Made by a program: the position numbers and the translations under genes
The notes under the pieces: generated by a model
Told to the model about the DNA's origin: nothing
Databases searched by the model: none
The model's input: the letters and a program-made list of their open reading frames with translations, nothing else
DNA from: Chitinophaga polysaccharea
GTDB lineage: Bacteria > Bacteroidota > Bacteroidia > Chitinophagales > Chitinophagaceae
Reading direction: 5' to 3'
Assembly: GCF_902150045.1 (NCBI RefSeq)
Contig: NZ_CABFVU010000002.1
Location: 732,001 to 796,000 of the forward strand
DNA length: 64,000 bases
Shown: one piece after another, positions 26,444 to 35,227 of the stretch
Layout of the letters: each line of letters starts with the position of its first letter
Position numbering within the stretch: position 1 is the first letter of the stretch

Positions 26444-27037
26444 TTGCGCGGCGCCAAGTTTCATATAGCAAAAGAATTACTGATCAGTATATCGGAAGGA
26501 GACGAAGTGGCTTTTCGTGAACTTTTTTATGGGGCTCTTCCCTGGCTTACTTCTTTTATACAAAGGATGGTTAAATCGCCGGAGGGGGCCCAGGAGATTG
26601 TGCAGGAAACCTTTATCCGGATCTGGCTGAGCAGGGATAAGCTACCCGGGCTTCTTGAGCCGCAGGCATGGATTGTACGGGTAGCCAGCAATGAGTGTTT
26701 CACCTGGTTCCATAAACAGGCGACGCTTCGCAGGGTGACCGGTATCAGCGAAGAAGAAGGTACTGCTGCTGCCAACTACGCGGAAGACCGGCTACAGGTG
26801 CAGGAAACGCTGCAGCTGATCAGGGAGGCGGTGGCTCAATTACCGCCGCAGCGTAAAAAGATCTACCAGCTGAGCAGGGAAGAAGGGTTGAAAATACAGG
26901 AAATTGCCGACCGCCTGCATTGTTCTCCCAGCTATGTGAAAAATACGCTTAGCGCCGCGCTGAGCTTTATCCGCGGACGCCTTACTGCTGCCGGTAAAAT
27001 ACTTTCCCTCTTATTTTTCCTCTTTTTAACACACTGA
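26444..27037 (+). CDS. ECF sigma factor with non-ATG start and hydrophobic C-terminal tail
   Basis: About 197 residues. The first in-frame ATG is 42 codons into the protein, inside region 2, and the frame is closed upstream at 26414, so a non-ATG start is forced; TTG at 26444, just after AGGAG, is the best candidate. Region 2 is EVAFRELFYGALPWL...AQEIVQETFIRIW, region 4 AQLPPQRKKIYQLSREEGLKIQEIADRLHCSPSYV. The protein ends with a strongly hydrophobic tail (KILSLLFFLFLTH) after region 4, which could touch the membrane. It pairs with the FecR encoded at 27185, from which it is separated by a terminator-like hairpin. Confidence 0.88.
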   Translation: MRGAKFHIAKELLISISEGDEVAFRELFYGALPWLTSFIQRMVKSPEGAQEIVQETFIRIWLSRDKLPGLLEPQAWIVRVASNECFTWFHKQATLRRVTGISEEEGTAAANYAEDRLQVQETLQLIREAVAQLPPQRKKIYQLSREEGLKIQEIADRLHCSPSYVKNTLSAALSFIRGRLTAAGKILSLLFFLFLTH

Positions 27038-27083
27038 AAATAAAGTACTTAATTTTTATTTCCCGTTATTTTTAAAAAAAGTG

Positions 27084-27114
27084 AAAGGCCGATGAGTACC
27101 AACGGCCTTTTTTT
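27084..27114 (+). terminator. Terminator-like hairpin between sigma and FecR
   Basis: AAAGGCCG (27084-27091) / CGGCCTTT (27103-27110), loop of 11, followed by TTTT. It sits between the sigma gene and fecR on the same strand, so fecR may be made partly by read-through or from its own promoter. Confidence 0.8.
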
Positions 27115-27184
27115 CATTCTTTATAATATTACGTTGCCTGCCGGCGTGCACCTGTAATTATTTTACTACGTTTTGAAAACCACT

Positions 27185-28351
27185 ATGGAACAGAGAATTA
27201 CTTTTTTATTGAAAAAAAGTGGGGAGGAAGGATTGACTGCAGCTGAGGAGAAGGAACTGACCGCTTTTTTTCAGGATGAAGCTAACCGGGAGCTGTTTAA
27301 CAGCGCTACTGCCGCATGGCCGGTAGAGATTCCCGGTGATGAGGCGGCGGATACTGTAAACTGGGAGCCTGTGCTGCAGAATATACTGCTGGCAGATAAA
27401 CCGGGAAATACTCCTGTGAAGATAATGTACCGGAAATGGTGGCAATACGCAGCAGCGATAGTATTCATCGTGGCGGCATCGGGCGCATGGTTCCTGTTAC
27501 AGCACAGAAAGCAGGTAACGCATCATGTTCCGGAAGTAGCCGCAGTTATAGCACCTGGCGCCAATAAGGCCGTGCTGCAGTTATCGAACGGGAAAACCAT
27601 TGTGCTTTCCGATACGCAGAATGGCGTGGTAGGCCAGCAGGGGAGTGCACAGGTAGTAAAAACGGATAATGGCGTATTGGCGTACCAGCGCGGAACAGCA
27701 GCTGCCGGCAATACCGTGGAATACAATACAATGATCACACCCCGGGGTGGGCAATTCAGGATTGTATTACAGGATGGTTCAACGGTGTGGCTTAACGCCG
27801 CCAGTTCTTTAAAATACCCGGTGGAATTTAATGGCGCAGAGCGGGTGGTAGAGCTTACCGGGGAGGCCTACTTCGAGGTAGCGGCCAGGCCAGGCCAGCC
27901 TTTCCGGGTAAAATCGAAAGGACAGGAAGTATTGGTGCTGGGCACCCATTTTAATATCAATGCTTACCCGGATGAAGCAATGACTACCACCACACTGATC
28001 ACAGGTAAGGTAAAGGTATCCGGCGCAGGATATGCCGGCGTATTGCAACCGGGAGAGCAGGTACAGCAGCAGGAAAACAGCCAGTGGCAGCTGCTGAAGA
28101 ATGTAGATACAGAAACTGTGATGGCCTGGAAAAACGGGTATTTTTCTTTTAACAAGGCCAATATTGTTACAGTGATGCGGCAACTGGCCAGGTGGTATGA
28201 TGTGAATGTAATATTTGAAACCAAAAATACAGAACAGGCCTTTGTGGGTGAAATACCCCGCAACGTAAGCCTGGATAAAGCTTTAGAAATACTTCAGTTC
28301 AGTAATGTCCATTATGTAATAACAGGAAGAACGATCAGGATCATCGATTGA
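27185..28351 (+). CDS. FecR-family anti-sigma regulator
   Basis: 388 residues from the ATG at 27185; an in-frame TTG four codons earlier is less likely. The short cytoplasmic part (MEQRITFLLKKSGEEGLTAAEEKELTAFF) is the compact FecR type. A membrane helix follows (about 85-105, WWQYAAAIVFIVAASGAWFLL), then the FecR domain (about 185-275; DGSTVWLNAASSLKYP, LTGEAYFEVAARP, VLVLGTHFNINAY) and DUF4974 at the end (FNKANIVTVMRQLARWYDVNV). It should hold the upstream sigma factor and be released by the downstream SusC receptor. Confidence 0.94.
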   Translation: MEQRITFLLKKSGEEGLTAAEEKELTAFFQDEANRELFNSATAAWPVEIPGDEAADTVNWEPVLQNILLADKPGNTPVKIMYRKWWQYAAAIVFIVAASGAWFLLQHRKQVTHHVPEVAAVIAPGANKAVLQLSNGKTIVLSDTQNGVVGQQGSAQVVKTDNGVLAYQRGTAAAGNTVEYNTMITPRGGQFRIVLQDGSTVWLNAASSLKYPVEFNGAERVVELTGEAYFEVAARPGQPFRVKSKGQEVLVLGTHFNINAYPDEAMTTTTLITGKVKVSGAGYAGVLQPGEQVQQQENSQWQLLKNVDTETVMAWKNGYFSFNKANIVTVMRQLARWYDVNVIFETKNTEQAFVGEIPRNVSLDKALEILQFSNVHYVITGRTIRIID

Positions 28352-28427
28352 TTAATTAGCCAACTACGATTTATTATCAACCAAAAAACAACCAACCATC
28401 AATGAAAAAAAATACGTCATAAAAAAG

Positions 28428-28458
28428 AAAACAGAAGTGCTTGCAACACTTCTGTTTT
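28428..28458 (+). promoter_or_regulatory. Hairpin between FecR and SusC, core GAAGTGCTTGCAACACTTC
   Basis: 12-bp arms (28428-28439 / 28447-28458) with loop CTTGCAA and a short T run at the end. The inner core is nearly the same as that of the hairpin at 60153-60176. It could be a terminator or attenuator that separates regulator from importer expression. Confidence 0.7.
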
Positions 28459-28527
28459 TAATCCGGGTTTACCGACAACTATCCGACTAAAGAAAGTTTA
28501 ATCAATTCACCCAAACATTACAAATGT

Positions 28528-31500
28528 ATGCAATTATGTAATTGCTATCGGCATTTCTTTGCCCGTTCCCTCCTTAAAAAAACGATGCTCATTATGAGAT
28601 TGAATTTTTTCCTGATTGTTGTGCTATGCCTGCATGTAAGCGCAAAGGGGGTGTTTCAGGAGATTACATTATCATTGAAAGAGGCTTCACTTGAAAAAGT
28701 ACTGCCAGGTATTAAAAAACAGAGCGCTTACCACTTTTTTTATGATGCCCGGCTGTTGCGGGAATCTATGCCTGTAAGTGTGCAGCTGAAGAACGCCACG
28801 CTCCGGCAGGCACTGGAGCAAAGTATGCAGGGGCAGCCATTTACCTGGCGTATTGATGAAGATAATAAGATGGTGGTCATCGGCAGGAAAACAGTTACTG
28901 TAACACCGCTGATAAACATCGCGGTGGCATCCGGTACGATAACCGGTGTGGTGGTCGACGATCAGGGGAAGCTCATACCTGGAGCCACCGTGAGCCTGCG
29001 GCCATTTAACCGGGGCACCGCTACTAAAGAAGACGGCTCCTTTGCTTTTAAAAACCTGGCTGCAGGCAATTATACCATCGTAGTAACTTTTGTGGGCTAC
29101 GGATCTTATGAAAAAAATATTAAAGTAGGCGCCACCCCGGTGGAACTGACCATTGCACTGAAACCGGTACTTACAGAATTGAATGCTTCTGTGATCGTTG
29201 GTTATGGGGTCACTACAGCGCGTAACAAAACGGAATCAATGTCTTCCGTAAGATCAAAGGAACTTACAGAGAACCATTCCAGTATAGCCGTATCGGATAT
29301 GCTGGCCGGCAGGTTGCCGGGATTATACGCGGTAAAGTCCGGCGGGGCGCCGGGCTCGGGTTCCACGCTGTTTGTACGCGGACTAAGCACCTTTAACAAC
29401 TCGGCGCCGCTGGTGGTGATAGACGGTATCCCCGACAGAAGGCTGGACGACCTGAATGCCAACGATATTGATGTAATATCGGTATTGAAAGATGCTTCTG
29501 CGATTTCCGTTTATGGCGCCCGTGCCGCTAACGGGGTGATACTTGTAACCACAAAAAAAGGAAACATCGGTAAGCCCAGTATCACTTTTGCCGCTAACGT
29601 GGTGAACCAGCGTCCTACGCAATACTACAAACAGATGAATGCTTTTGAGTATGCCTTCATCTACAATGAAGCACTCAGAAATGAAGGGTTGTATCAGCCC
29701 GGCATAGGTATGGGTTTCAGTGACGAAGCCCTGCAGAAATACAGGGATGGCTCCGATCCGGACCGCTATCCTAACGTGAACTGGATTGATGAAGTACTGG
29801 CCACTTTTTTATGGCAAAGCAACTATAATCTTTCGGCCGCAGGTGGAAGTGAAAATATCCGTTACTTTATTTCAGGAGGCTATTCAAAGAACAACGGGCT
29901 GGTACCGGTGGAAGGTTACAGCCGCTATAACCTGCGCAGCAACCTGGAAGCAAAGGTAACGCGCGACCTGAAAGTGACGATGAATTTAAGCGGCTCTTTC
30001 AGCAAGCAGGATGCAGAATCAGTGTATGGATCAGAATACGTTATTTCGAATATGTACTCTACGCCTCCTATCCGCGCCAACCGCTTTACCAACGGATTAT
30101 ATGCCATGGTACCGGAACAGCGGGGCAATGCTTACCAGCAATCGATAGGTGCATCCGGTTATTATCTCACTAATACCAATATCTTTAATTCAGTAGTTAA
30201 CCTGCAATATGATGTTCCTTTTATAAAGGGCTTGTCGCTCAAAGGCAACGGTGCTTTTGATAAGCTTTATTCCTTCGGTAAACGGTTTGCCACACCGTAC
30301 GATATGTACACTATTGATGCGGCAGGGAACTTCAGAAAGGCAACACCTTATCCAACAGAGCCTTACCTGGGGGAAACCTTTGCGCAAACACAGCGTCTTA
30401 CACTGGAAGCCGGCGCACAATACGACCGTTCGCTCGGTAAGCATGATTTATCCGGTTTACTGCTCTTTACGCAAACCAATAACACGGGCGACAATTTTAA
30501 TACACGGCGTTTGGGCTTTGTATCATCCAGTTTATCGCAGCTGGACCTGGGAGATCCTACACGGGTAACTAACGGAGGCAACGGCACACAGAATGCGAGA
30601 AGGGGCCTGGTAGGGCGTTTTTCTTATAACTATGCGTCGCGCTATCTGTTCCAGTTTAATTTCCGGTATGATGGCTCTGATATTTTTCCTCCTGATCACC
30701 GGTATGGATTTTTCCCGTCGCTCTCCGCAGGCTGGGTTTTATCGGAAGAACATTTTATGGATAATGTATCCGATAACCTTGATTTCCTGAAGCTGAGAGC
30801 TTCCTGGGGACAGCTGGGTAATGATCGTGTAGATCCGTACCAGTTCCTGACTACCTATGCCCTGGGAGCTACACCGGGGTATTCTTTGGGAGGAACTGTG
30901 CCTCAGTATTATCAAACGCTATCGCCCAATGTACTGCCTAACCCGGTATTTACCTGGGAGCGTGCTGTGATCACCAATGTGGGAGTGGAAGCGCATTATA
31001 AACAGGACCTGTTCAGACTGGAAGCAGATTATTTCCAGAAAAGAACAAAAGATATCCTGGCGCCGCCGGCACAACAGGTACCTGCTATAATTGGTATTGG
31101 ATTACCGGATATCAACAGCGGTATTGTAGATACCAAAGGACTGGAAATTACTTTGAGTCATACACAGCATTTCGGGAAGTTCTCTTATTTCATCTCCCCC
31201 AATTTTACCTTTAGCAAAAACAAGATCGTTTACTACCCGGAATCACAAAGTATCCCTGAGTGGCAGAAGCTCAGCGGGAAATCTATCGGTTATTTTTATA
31301 ACAGGGTAGGCACCCAGGCAGCAGGATATATTTCTGAAGGCTTATATCAGAGTGAAGATGAAATTGCCAAAGGCCCCAAACCACTTTATCCCGGCACAGC
31401 TCCCGGTGATATCCGGTATAAGGATGTGGATGGCGACGGCGCTATTACAGCCAGGGACCAGGTAGCTTTTGGCGCTGCATTTTTCCCCAAGATCCAGTAT

Positions 31501-31923
31501 GGTATCAGTTGGGGCGTTAAATACAGCAGCCTGGAGCTGAATGTGCTGATGCAGGGCGCTGGCAATGTACAGGGTTATGCGTATAACAATCTCCCTGCTA
31601 CAACGGATAAACTGGATCGCTGGACGCCTGATCATACCAATGCTTCCTATCCGCGTTTATGGTATAATAACCAGAATAATGAAGAACGCTCTGATTACTG
31701 GGCCCGTAATACGGCCTACCTGCGTGTGAAGAACATGGAACTGGCTTATAGCCTGCCTGGGACTGTGCTGCAGCGTATTGGTGCAAAGAGCTTGCGTATC
31801 AGTGTTAGTGCAAATAATCTCTTCACTTTCACTCATTTTAAATCATTTGATCCCGAAAGTGCAGGACAGGTACGCGACCCGCTGATGAAATCGTTCGCAG
31901 CCGGCGTCACGCTGCAATTCTGA
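28528..31923 (+). CDS. SusC/RagA-type TonB-dependent outer membrane receptor
   Basis: 1131 residues. A leader of about 25 residues precedes the signal segment (MRLNFFLIVVLCLHVSAKG), a common pattern in Chitinophaga-type SusC. Then an STN domain (about 45-120), a carboxypeptidase-regulatory-like domain (about 133-215) and a plug after VIVGYG (222-227), with the SusC hallmark GAPGSGSTLFVRGLSTFN and VLKDASAISVYGARAANGVI. The barrel ends SFAAGVTLQF. The STN domain links it to the FecR at 27185. SusD follows after 39 bp. No carbohydrate enzyme is in the operon, so the substrate cannot be guessed. Confidence 0.95.
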   Translation: MQLCNCYRHFFARSLLKKTMLIMRLNFFLIVVLCLHVSAKGVFQEITLSLKEASLEKVLPGIKKQSAYHFFYDARLLRESMPVSVQLKNATLRQALEQSMQGQPFTWRIDEDNKMVVIGRKTVTVTPLINIAVASGTITGVVVDDQGKLIPGATVSLRPFNRGTATKEDGSFAFKNLAAGNYTIVVTFVGYGSYEKNIKVGATPVELTIALKPVLTELNASVIVGYGVTTARNKTESMSSVRSKELTENHSSIAVSDMLAGRLPGLYAVKSGGAPGSGSTLFVRGLSTFNNSAPLVVIDGIPDRRLDDLNANDIDVISVLKDASAISVYGARAANGVILVTTKKGNIGKPSITFAANVVNQRPTQYYKQMNAFEYAFIYNEALRNEGLYQPGIGMGFSDEALQKYRDGSDPDRYPNVNWIDEVLATFLWQSNYNLSAAGGSENIRYFISGGYSKNNGLVPVEGYSRYNLRSNLEAKVTRDLKVTMNLSGSFSKQDAESVYGSEYVISNMYSTPPIRANRFTNGLYAMVPEQRGNAYQQSIGASGYYLTNTNIFNSVVNLQYDVPFIKGLSLKGNGAFDKLYSFGKRFATPYDMYTIDAAGNFRKATPYPTEPYLGETFAQTQRLTLEAGAQYDRSLGKHDLSGLLLFTQTNNTGDNFNTRRLGFVSSSLSQLDLGDPTRVTNGGNGTQNARRGLVGRFSYNYASRYLFQFNFRYDGSDIFPPDHRYGFFPSLSAGWVLSEEHFMDNVSDNLDFLKLRASWGQLGNDRVDPYQFLTTYALGATPGYSLGGTVPQYYQTLSPNVLPNPVFTWERAVITNVGVEAHYKQDLFRLEADYFQKRTKDILAPPAQQVPAIIGIGLPDINSGIVDTKGLEITLSHTQHFGKFSYFISPNFTFSKNKIVYYPESQSIPEWQKLSGKSIGYFYNRVGTQAAGYISEGLYQSEDEIAKGPKPLYPGTAPGDIRYKDVDGDGAITARDQVAFGAAFFPKIQYGISWGVKYSSLELNVLMQGAGNVQGYAYNNLPATTDKLDRWTPDHTNASYPRLWYNNQNNEERSDYWARNTAYLRVKNMELAYSLPGTVLQRIGAKSLRISVSANNLFTFTHFKSFDPESAGQVRDPLMKSFAAGVTLQF

Positions 31924-31962
31924 TCTGTGAAAATGAATTTATTGAACATCTAATGCTCTCAA

Positions 31963-33534
31963 ATGAAAAGACTAATCAGCTATATAGTCCTTGCTGTAAC
32001 CATGGGAACAGTTGCCTGTAATAAAGAGGCATTGAATAAAGGCCCTTTGAACCTTTACAGCGACAGCAACGTATGGAAAGACAGCGCCCTCATTGGCCGG
32101 GTGGTACTGGAATCATACAGTAAGATACATTCCATTTATGACGATGCCGGCAACTGGATGATCTGTGATATCACTGATGAAGCCAAATGCGCCAAATCGT
32201 TCCTGGAAGCCAACCTGGTGAACTCCGGACAGTATTCACCATCTTCCAATATCAACACCAGCATCTGGAACGACACTTACATTGCAGTGCGTAACTGCAA
32301 TAACGTGTTATCGCATATGGATGATATGCCGCTCAGCGCAGCCGGAAAACAACAGATCAAAGGTGAGATGCTGTTTCTCCGGGCGTTGCATTACATGGAT
32401 CTCTACTTTACCTTCGGGCGTTTCCCGATTGTGGATAAAGTATTATCGCTGGATGATGAGCTGTCGATTGGTCGTGGTACCGATGAAGCCTGTGTAAATT
32501 TTATGGTGAAAGACCTGGATGATGCAGCCGCTATTTTGCCAGGAAGCTATCCTGCGACCTCTACAGGCCGTGCTACCCGTTTTGCCGCATTGGCCATGAA
32601 AGCAAGGTTGTTGCTGAATCATAAGGACTATAGCGGCGCTGCTGCCGCTGCCAAAGAAGTGATAGACAAAGGCGGGTTTTCCCTGTTCCCGGATTATGGC
32701 GCTATGTTTTTCCCGGAGAATGATGACAACCGTGAAGTGATCTTTAATAAAGAATATGCGGGAGATCTGAGCGGGCAGGTACATGGACTCGACGATTACA
32801 ATAATTCCACCTACTTCACCGGTTTTGGCAGTGTGAGAGATTGCCCTACGCAGAATATAGTAGACCAATACCTGATGACGGATGGTAAACCCTGGAATCA
32901 ATCGACGTTATACGATCCCGCGCATCCATACGCCAACCGCGATCCGCGCCTGCATGCCAGCGTTATTTACGATGGTATCACCTGGATGAACACCGTAATG
33001 GACCTTAAACTGGGCTCTGCTATGAATCCCGGAACTTCCAGCACAGCTATTACCGGTTACCTGCTGCGTAAGTTTATGAACCCCAACTATATTTTCGGGG
33101 GTAATAATACCAATTATCAGAACTGCATCATGATGCGGCTGGGTGAAGTGTATCTCAACTATGCAGAATGCCAGCTGAAACTGAATAATCCGGGTGAAGC
33201 GCGCACTTATGTAAACCTTCTCCGTAAACGGGTGAATATGCCGGAAATAACAACCCAGCTCACCTGGGATGATTATGTACGTGAGCGCACCGTGGAACTG
33301 GCATTTGAAGGCCAGCGATTCAATGATATACGGAGATGGGGCACCGGTAAAACGATGATTGGGGCTGCCATCAAATCCATGCAGATAGGCATTGTAAACG
33401 GCGCCAGAACATATACCGCCGTACCACTGGAACAGCGCTTCTTCGAAGACAAGATGTATTATTTCCCCATACCACAGGATCAGCTGCAGAAATATCCTGC
33501 GGGGAAAGTTCCTGAACAAAACCCCGGTTGGTAA
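31963..33534 (+). CDS. SusD/RagB-family surface lipoprotein
   Basis: 523 residues, lipobox Cys at about 19 (GTVACNKEALNKGPL). SusD features are clear: FLRALHYMDLYFTFGRFPIVDK (about 131-152), AKARLLLNHKDYSGAAAAAKEVIDKG (TPR-like helices) and the C-terminal RERTVELAFEGQRFNDIRRW with the ending FPIPQDQLQKYPAGKVPEQNPGW. It closes the SusC barrel encoded upstream and presents the ligand. It is followed after 39 bp by a TPR-thioredoxin gene. Confidence 0.95.
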   Translation: MKRLISYIVLAVTMGTVACNKEALNKGPLNLYSDSNVWKDSALIGRVVLESYSKIHSIYDDAGNWMICDITDEAKCAKSFLEANLVNSGQYSPSSNINTSIWNDTYIAVRNCNNVLSHMDDMPLSAAGKQQIKGEMLFLRALHYMDLYFTFGRFPIVDKVLSLDDELSIGRGTDEACVNFMVKDLDDAAAILPGSYPATSTGRATRFAALAMKARLLLNHKDYSGAAAAAKEVIDKGGFSLFPDYGAMFFPENDDNREVIFNKEYAGDLSGQVHGLDDYNNSTYFTGFGSVRDCPTQNIVDQYLMTDGKPWNQSTLYDPAHPYANRDPRLHASVIYDGITWMNTVMDLKLGSAMNPGTSSTAITGYLLRKFMNPNYIFGGNNTNYQNCIMMRLGEVYLNYAECQLKLNNPGEARTYVNLLRKRVNMPEITTQLTWDDYVRERTVELAFEGQRFNDIRRWGTGKTMIGAAIKSMQIGIVNGARTYTAVPLEQRFFEDKMYYFPIPQDQLQKYPAGKVPEQNPGW

Positions 33535-33573
33535 TTATCTACATAAAATTATATACAGTCAAACACCAGCATT

Positions 33574-35094
33574 ATGAAAATAACTTTCAAGCATTTAAGC
33601 GCATATACCATTGCCGCAGCGGCGTTGCTGTGCCTGCCCTCAATGGCAGGCGCCCAATCGAAACAAAAAGGCGACAGCCTGGTTGGCGTTATCAATAAAC
33701 ACCCTGAGAATGTTGCTGCCCACGAAGCTTATTTAATGGCAATGAGGAAAGATAGCGCTGGAGTAGTAAAACAGTACCAGCGATGGATAAAGCAATTCCC
33801 CAAGGTAGCAGCCGTACAATACGGTTTGGGCAGATTTTATACAGGCATGGAAAGCCCCGCAGCACGGCCATTTCTACTAAAAGCAGTAGAAATGGATCCT
33901 AAACTGGCGGATGCATGGCAGGAATTATCTGTTGATGCAGAACGCTGGGGAGAATTTGATAAAGCGAGGGAATTTATGGGCAAAGCATCTGCAGCAGACC
34001 CAAACAACCCGGATTATTTTTTCTACTATGCCAATGCCTTTGAGAAAGATAACCCGCAGAAATACCGCGAGATGTGTAATGAGCTGATCAAAAAATTTCC
34101 GGAGAGCCAGCGTGGCGCGCAGGCGCTGTACTGGATAGCCTTCCGTGAACCAGATCTGCAGAAAAAGAAAGCGTTGTATGAACAGATGCGCCGTGATTTC
34201 CCGGTAACAAAATTCAGCTGGTCCAATTCCGGTATGGACGAATATTTTGATTTGCTATTATCCGAAAGCCCTTCGGAAGCCATGAATCTGGCCTCAGAAC
34301 TGGCTGCTACACCCGGTTTGGAAGCAGAAAGCAAAGATGCGTTTGAAAAAGATGCAAAGCTCGCCGGGCAGTTTGTAGCCGCTGAAAAATTACTGGCAGA
34401 GAACAAAGCCGGTGAGGCGGCCACAGTACTGAATGAAATAAAGCCCAAGAGATGGGGCAGCATGCCGCAAACACTGGCGCTGCTCAAGGCTAAAGTAGCC
34501 GCTTCCGGAGGACATCCGCAACAGGCGTATGATACCCTGATGAAATACTATGCCGCTACACCCGCCAGGTCGCTGAAAGCGCAGCTGCTGGCATATGGTA
34601 AGGAAGCCGGCAAAACGGAAAGCGCTGTTTACAGTGATCTGAAACAACGGTTAAATGCTGATGCCAGAGAAGCATCTTTTTCGCTGGAGCAGTACCTGGC
34701 AAGCGGTAAAACCACCATGCAGGACTACAAGGGGAAAGTAGTGCTGCTCACTTTCTGGTTTCCCGGTTGCGGCCCCTGCAGGGGAGAGTTCCCTCACTTT
34801 GAAAAAGTGCTGAAGAACTTTAAAGGTCAGCCTATTTCCTATTTAGGCATTAACATGGTACGCGACCAGGACGAATACGTAGTACCGTTTGTAAAGTCCA
34901 GTAAATACAGTTTTATACCGCTGAAAGACATAGAAGCAAACCGGAAAAATCTGCCGGCGAGAGGTGCGCCTACCAATTACCTGATTGACCAGGATGGAAA
35001 GATCATCTTCAAAAATTTTATGATCCAGAACCACGATGCAGAGCTGATGCTGGAGGATATGATCAGGTTGTTGTTAAATGATAAAGTTTCATAA
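33574..35094 (+). CDS. Exported TPR-repeat protein with TlpA-like thioredoxin domain
   Basis: 506 residues. Signal peptide about 1-27 (ending AGAQS). Residues about 35-340 are helical TPR-like repeats (for example AADPNNPDYFFYYANAFEK and KADEAATVL-type pairs). The C-terminal domain (about 365-500) is thioredoxin-like, with the redox motif CGPC at 399-402 in TFWFPGCGPCRGEFP and the cis-Pro in RGAPTNYLID. It should act in the periplasm as a thiol-disulfide protein. Being last in a SusCD operon without glycosidases, it may keep imported or partner proteins reduced, or act on a disulfide-containing substrate; this is inference. Confidence 0.88.
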   Translation: MKITFKHLSAYTIAAAALLCLPSMAGAQSKQKGDSLVGVINKHPENVAAHEAYLMAMRKDSAGVVKQYQRWIKQFPKVAAVQYGLGRFYTGMESPAARPFLLKAVEMDPKLADAWQELSVDAERWGEFDKAREFMGKASAADPNNPDYFFYYANAFEKDNPQKYREMCNELIKKFPESQRGAQALYWIAFREPDLQKKKALYEQMRRDFPVTKFSWSNSGMDEYFDLLLSESPSEAMNLASELAATPGLEAESKDAFEKDAKLAGQFVAAEKLLAENKAGEAATVLNEIKPKRWGSMPQTLALLKAKVAASGGHPQQAYDTLMKYYAATPARSLKAQLLAYGKEAGKTESAVYSDLKQRLNADAREASFSLEQYLASGKTTMQDYKGKVVLLTFWFPGCGPCRGEFPHFEKVLKNFKGQPISYLGINMVRDQDEYVVPFVKSSKYSFIPLKDIEANRKNLPARGAPTNYLIDQDGKIIFKNFMIQNHDAELMLEDMIRLLLNDKVS

Positions 35095-35122
35095 TAACTT
35101 AAAATAAAGCCCTGTTGAACAA

Positions 35123-35165
35123 GCAGCCATGAGTGATCAGTATCACCCATGGCTGCCTCATTTTC
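35123..35165 (+). terminator. Terminator after the TPR-thioredoxin gene
   Basis: Long hairpin: 35123-35137 pairs with 35142-35156 (15 positions, one A-C mismatch) around loop CAGT, followed by CTCATTTTC. It ends the SusCD-thioredoxin transcript. Confidence 0.75.
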
Positions 35166-35227
35166 GGTGAAGTTTTTTTTATTCAGGAAGGTTGAGTAGT
35201 TTGGTGGAAAATTAGCCCAATAGTTTG

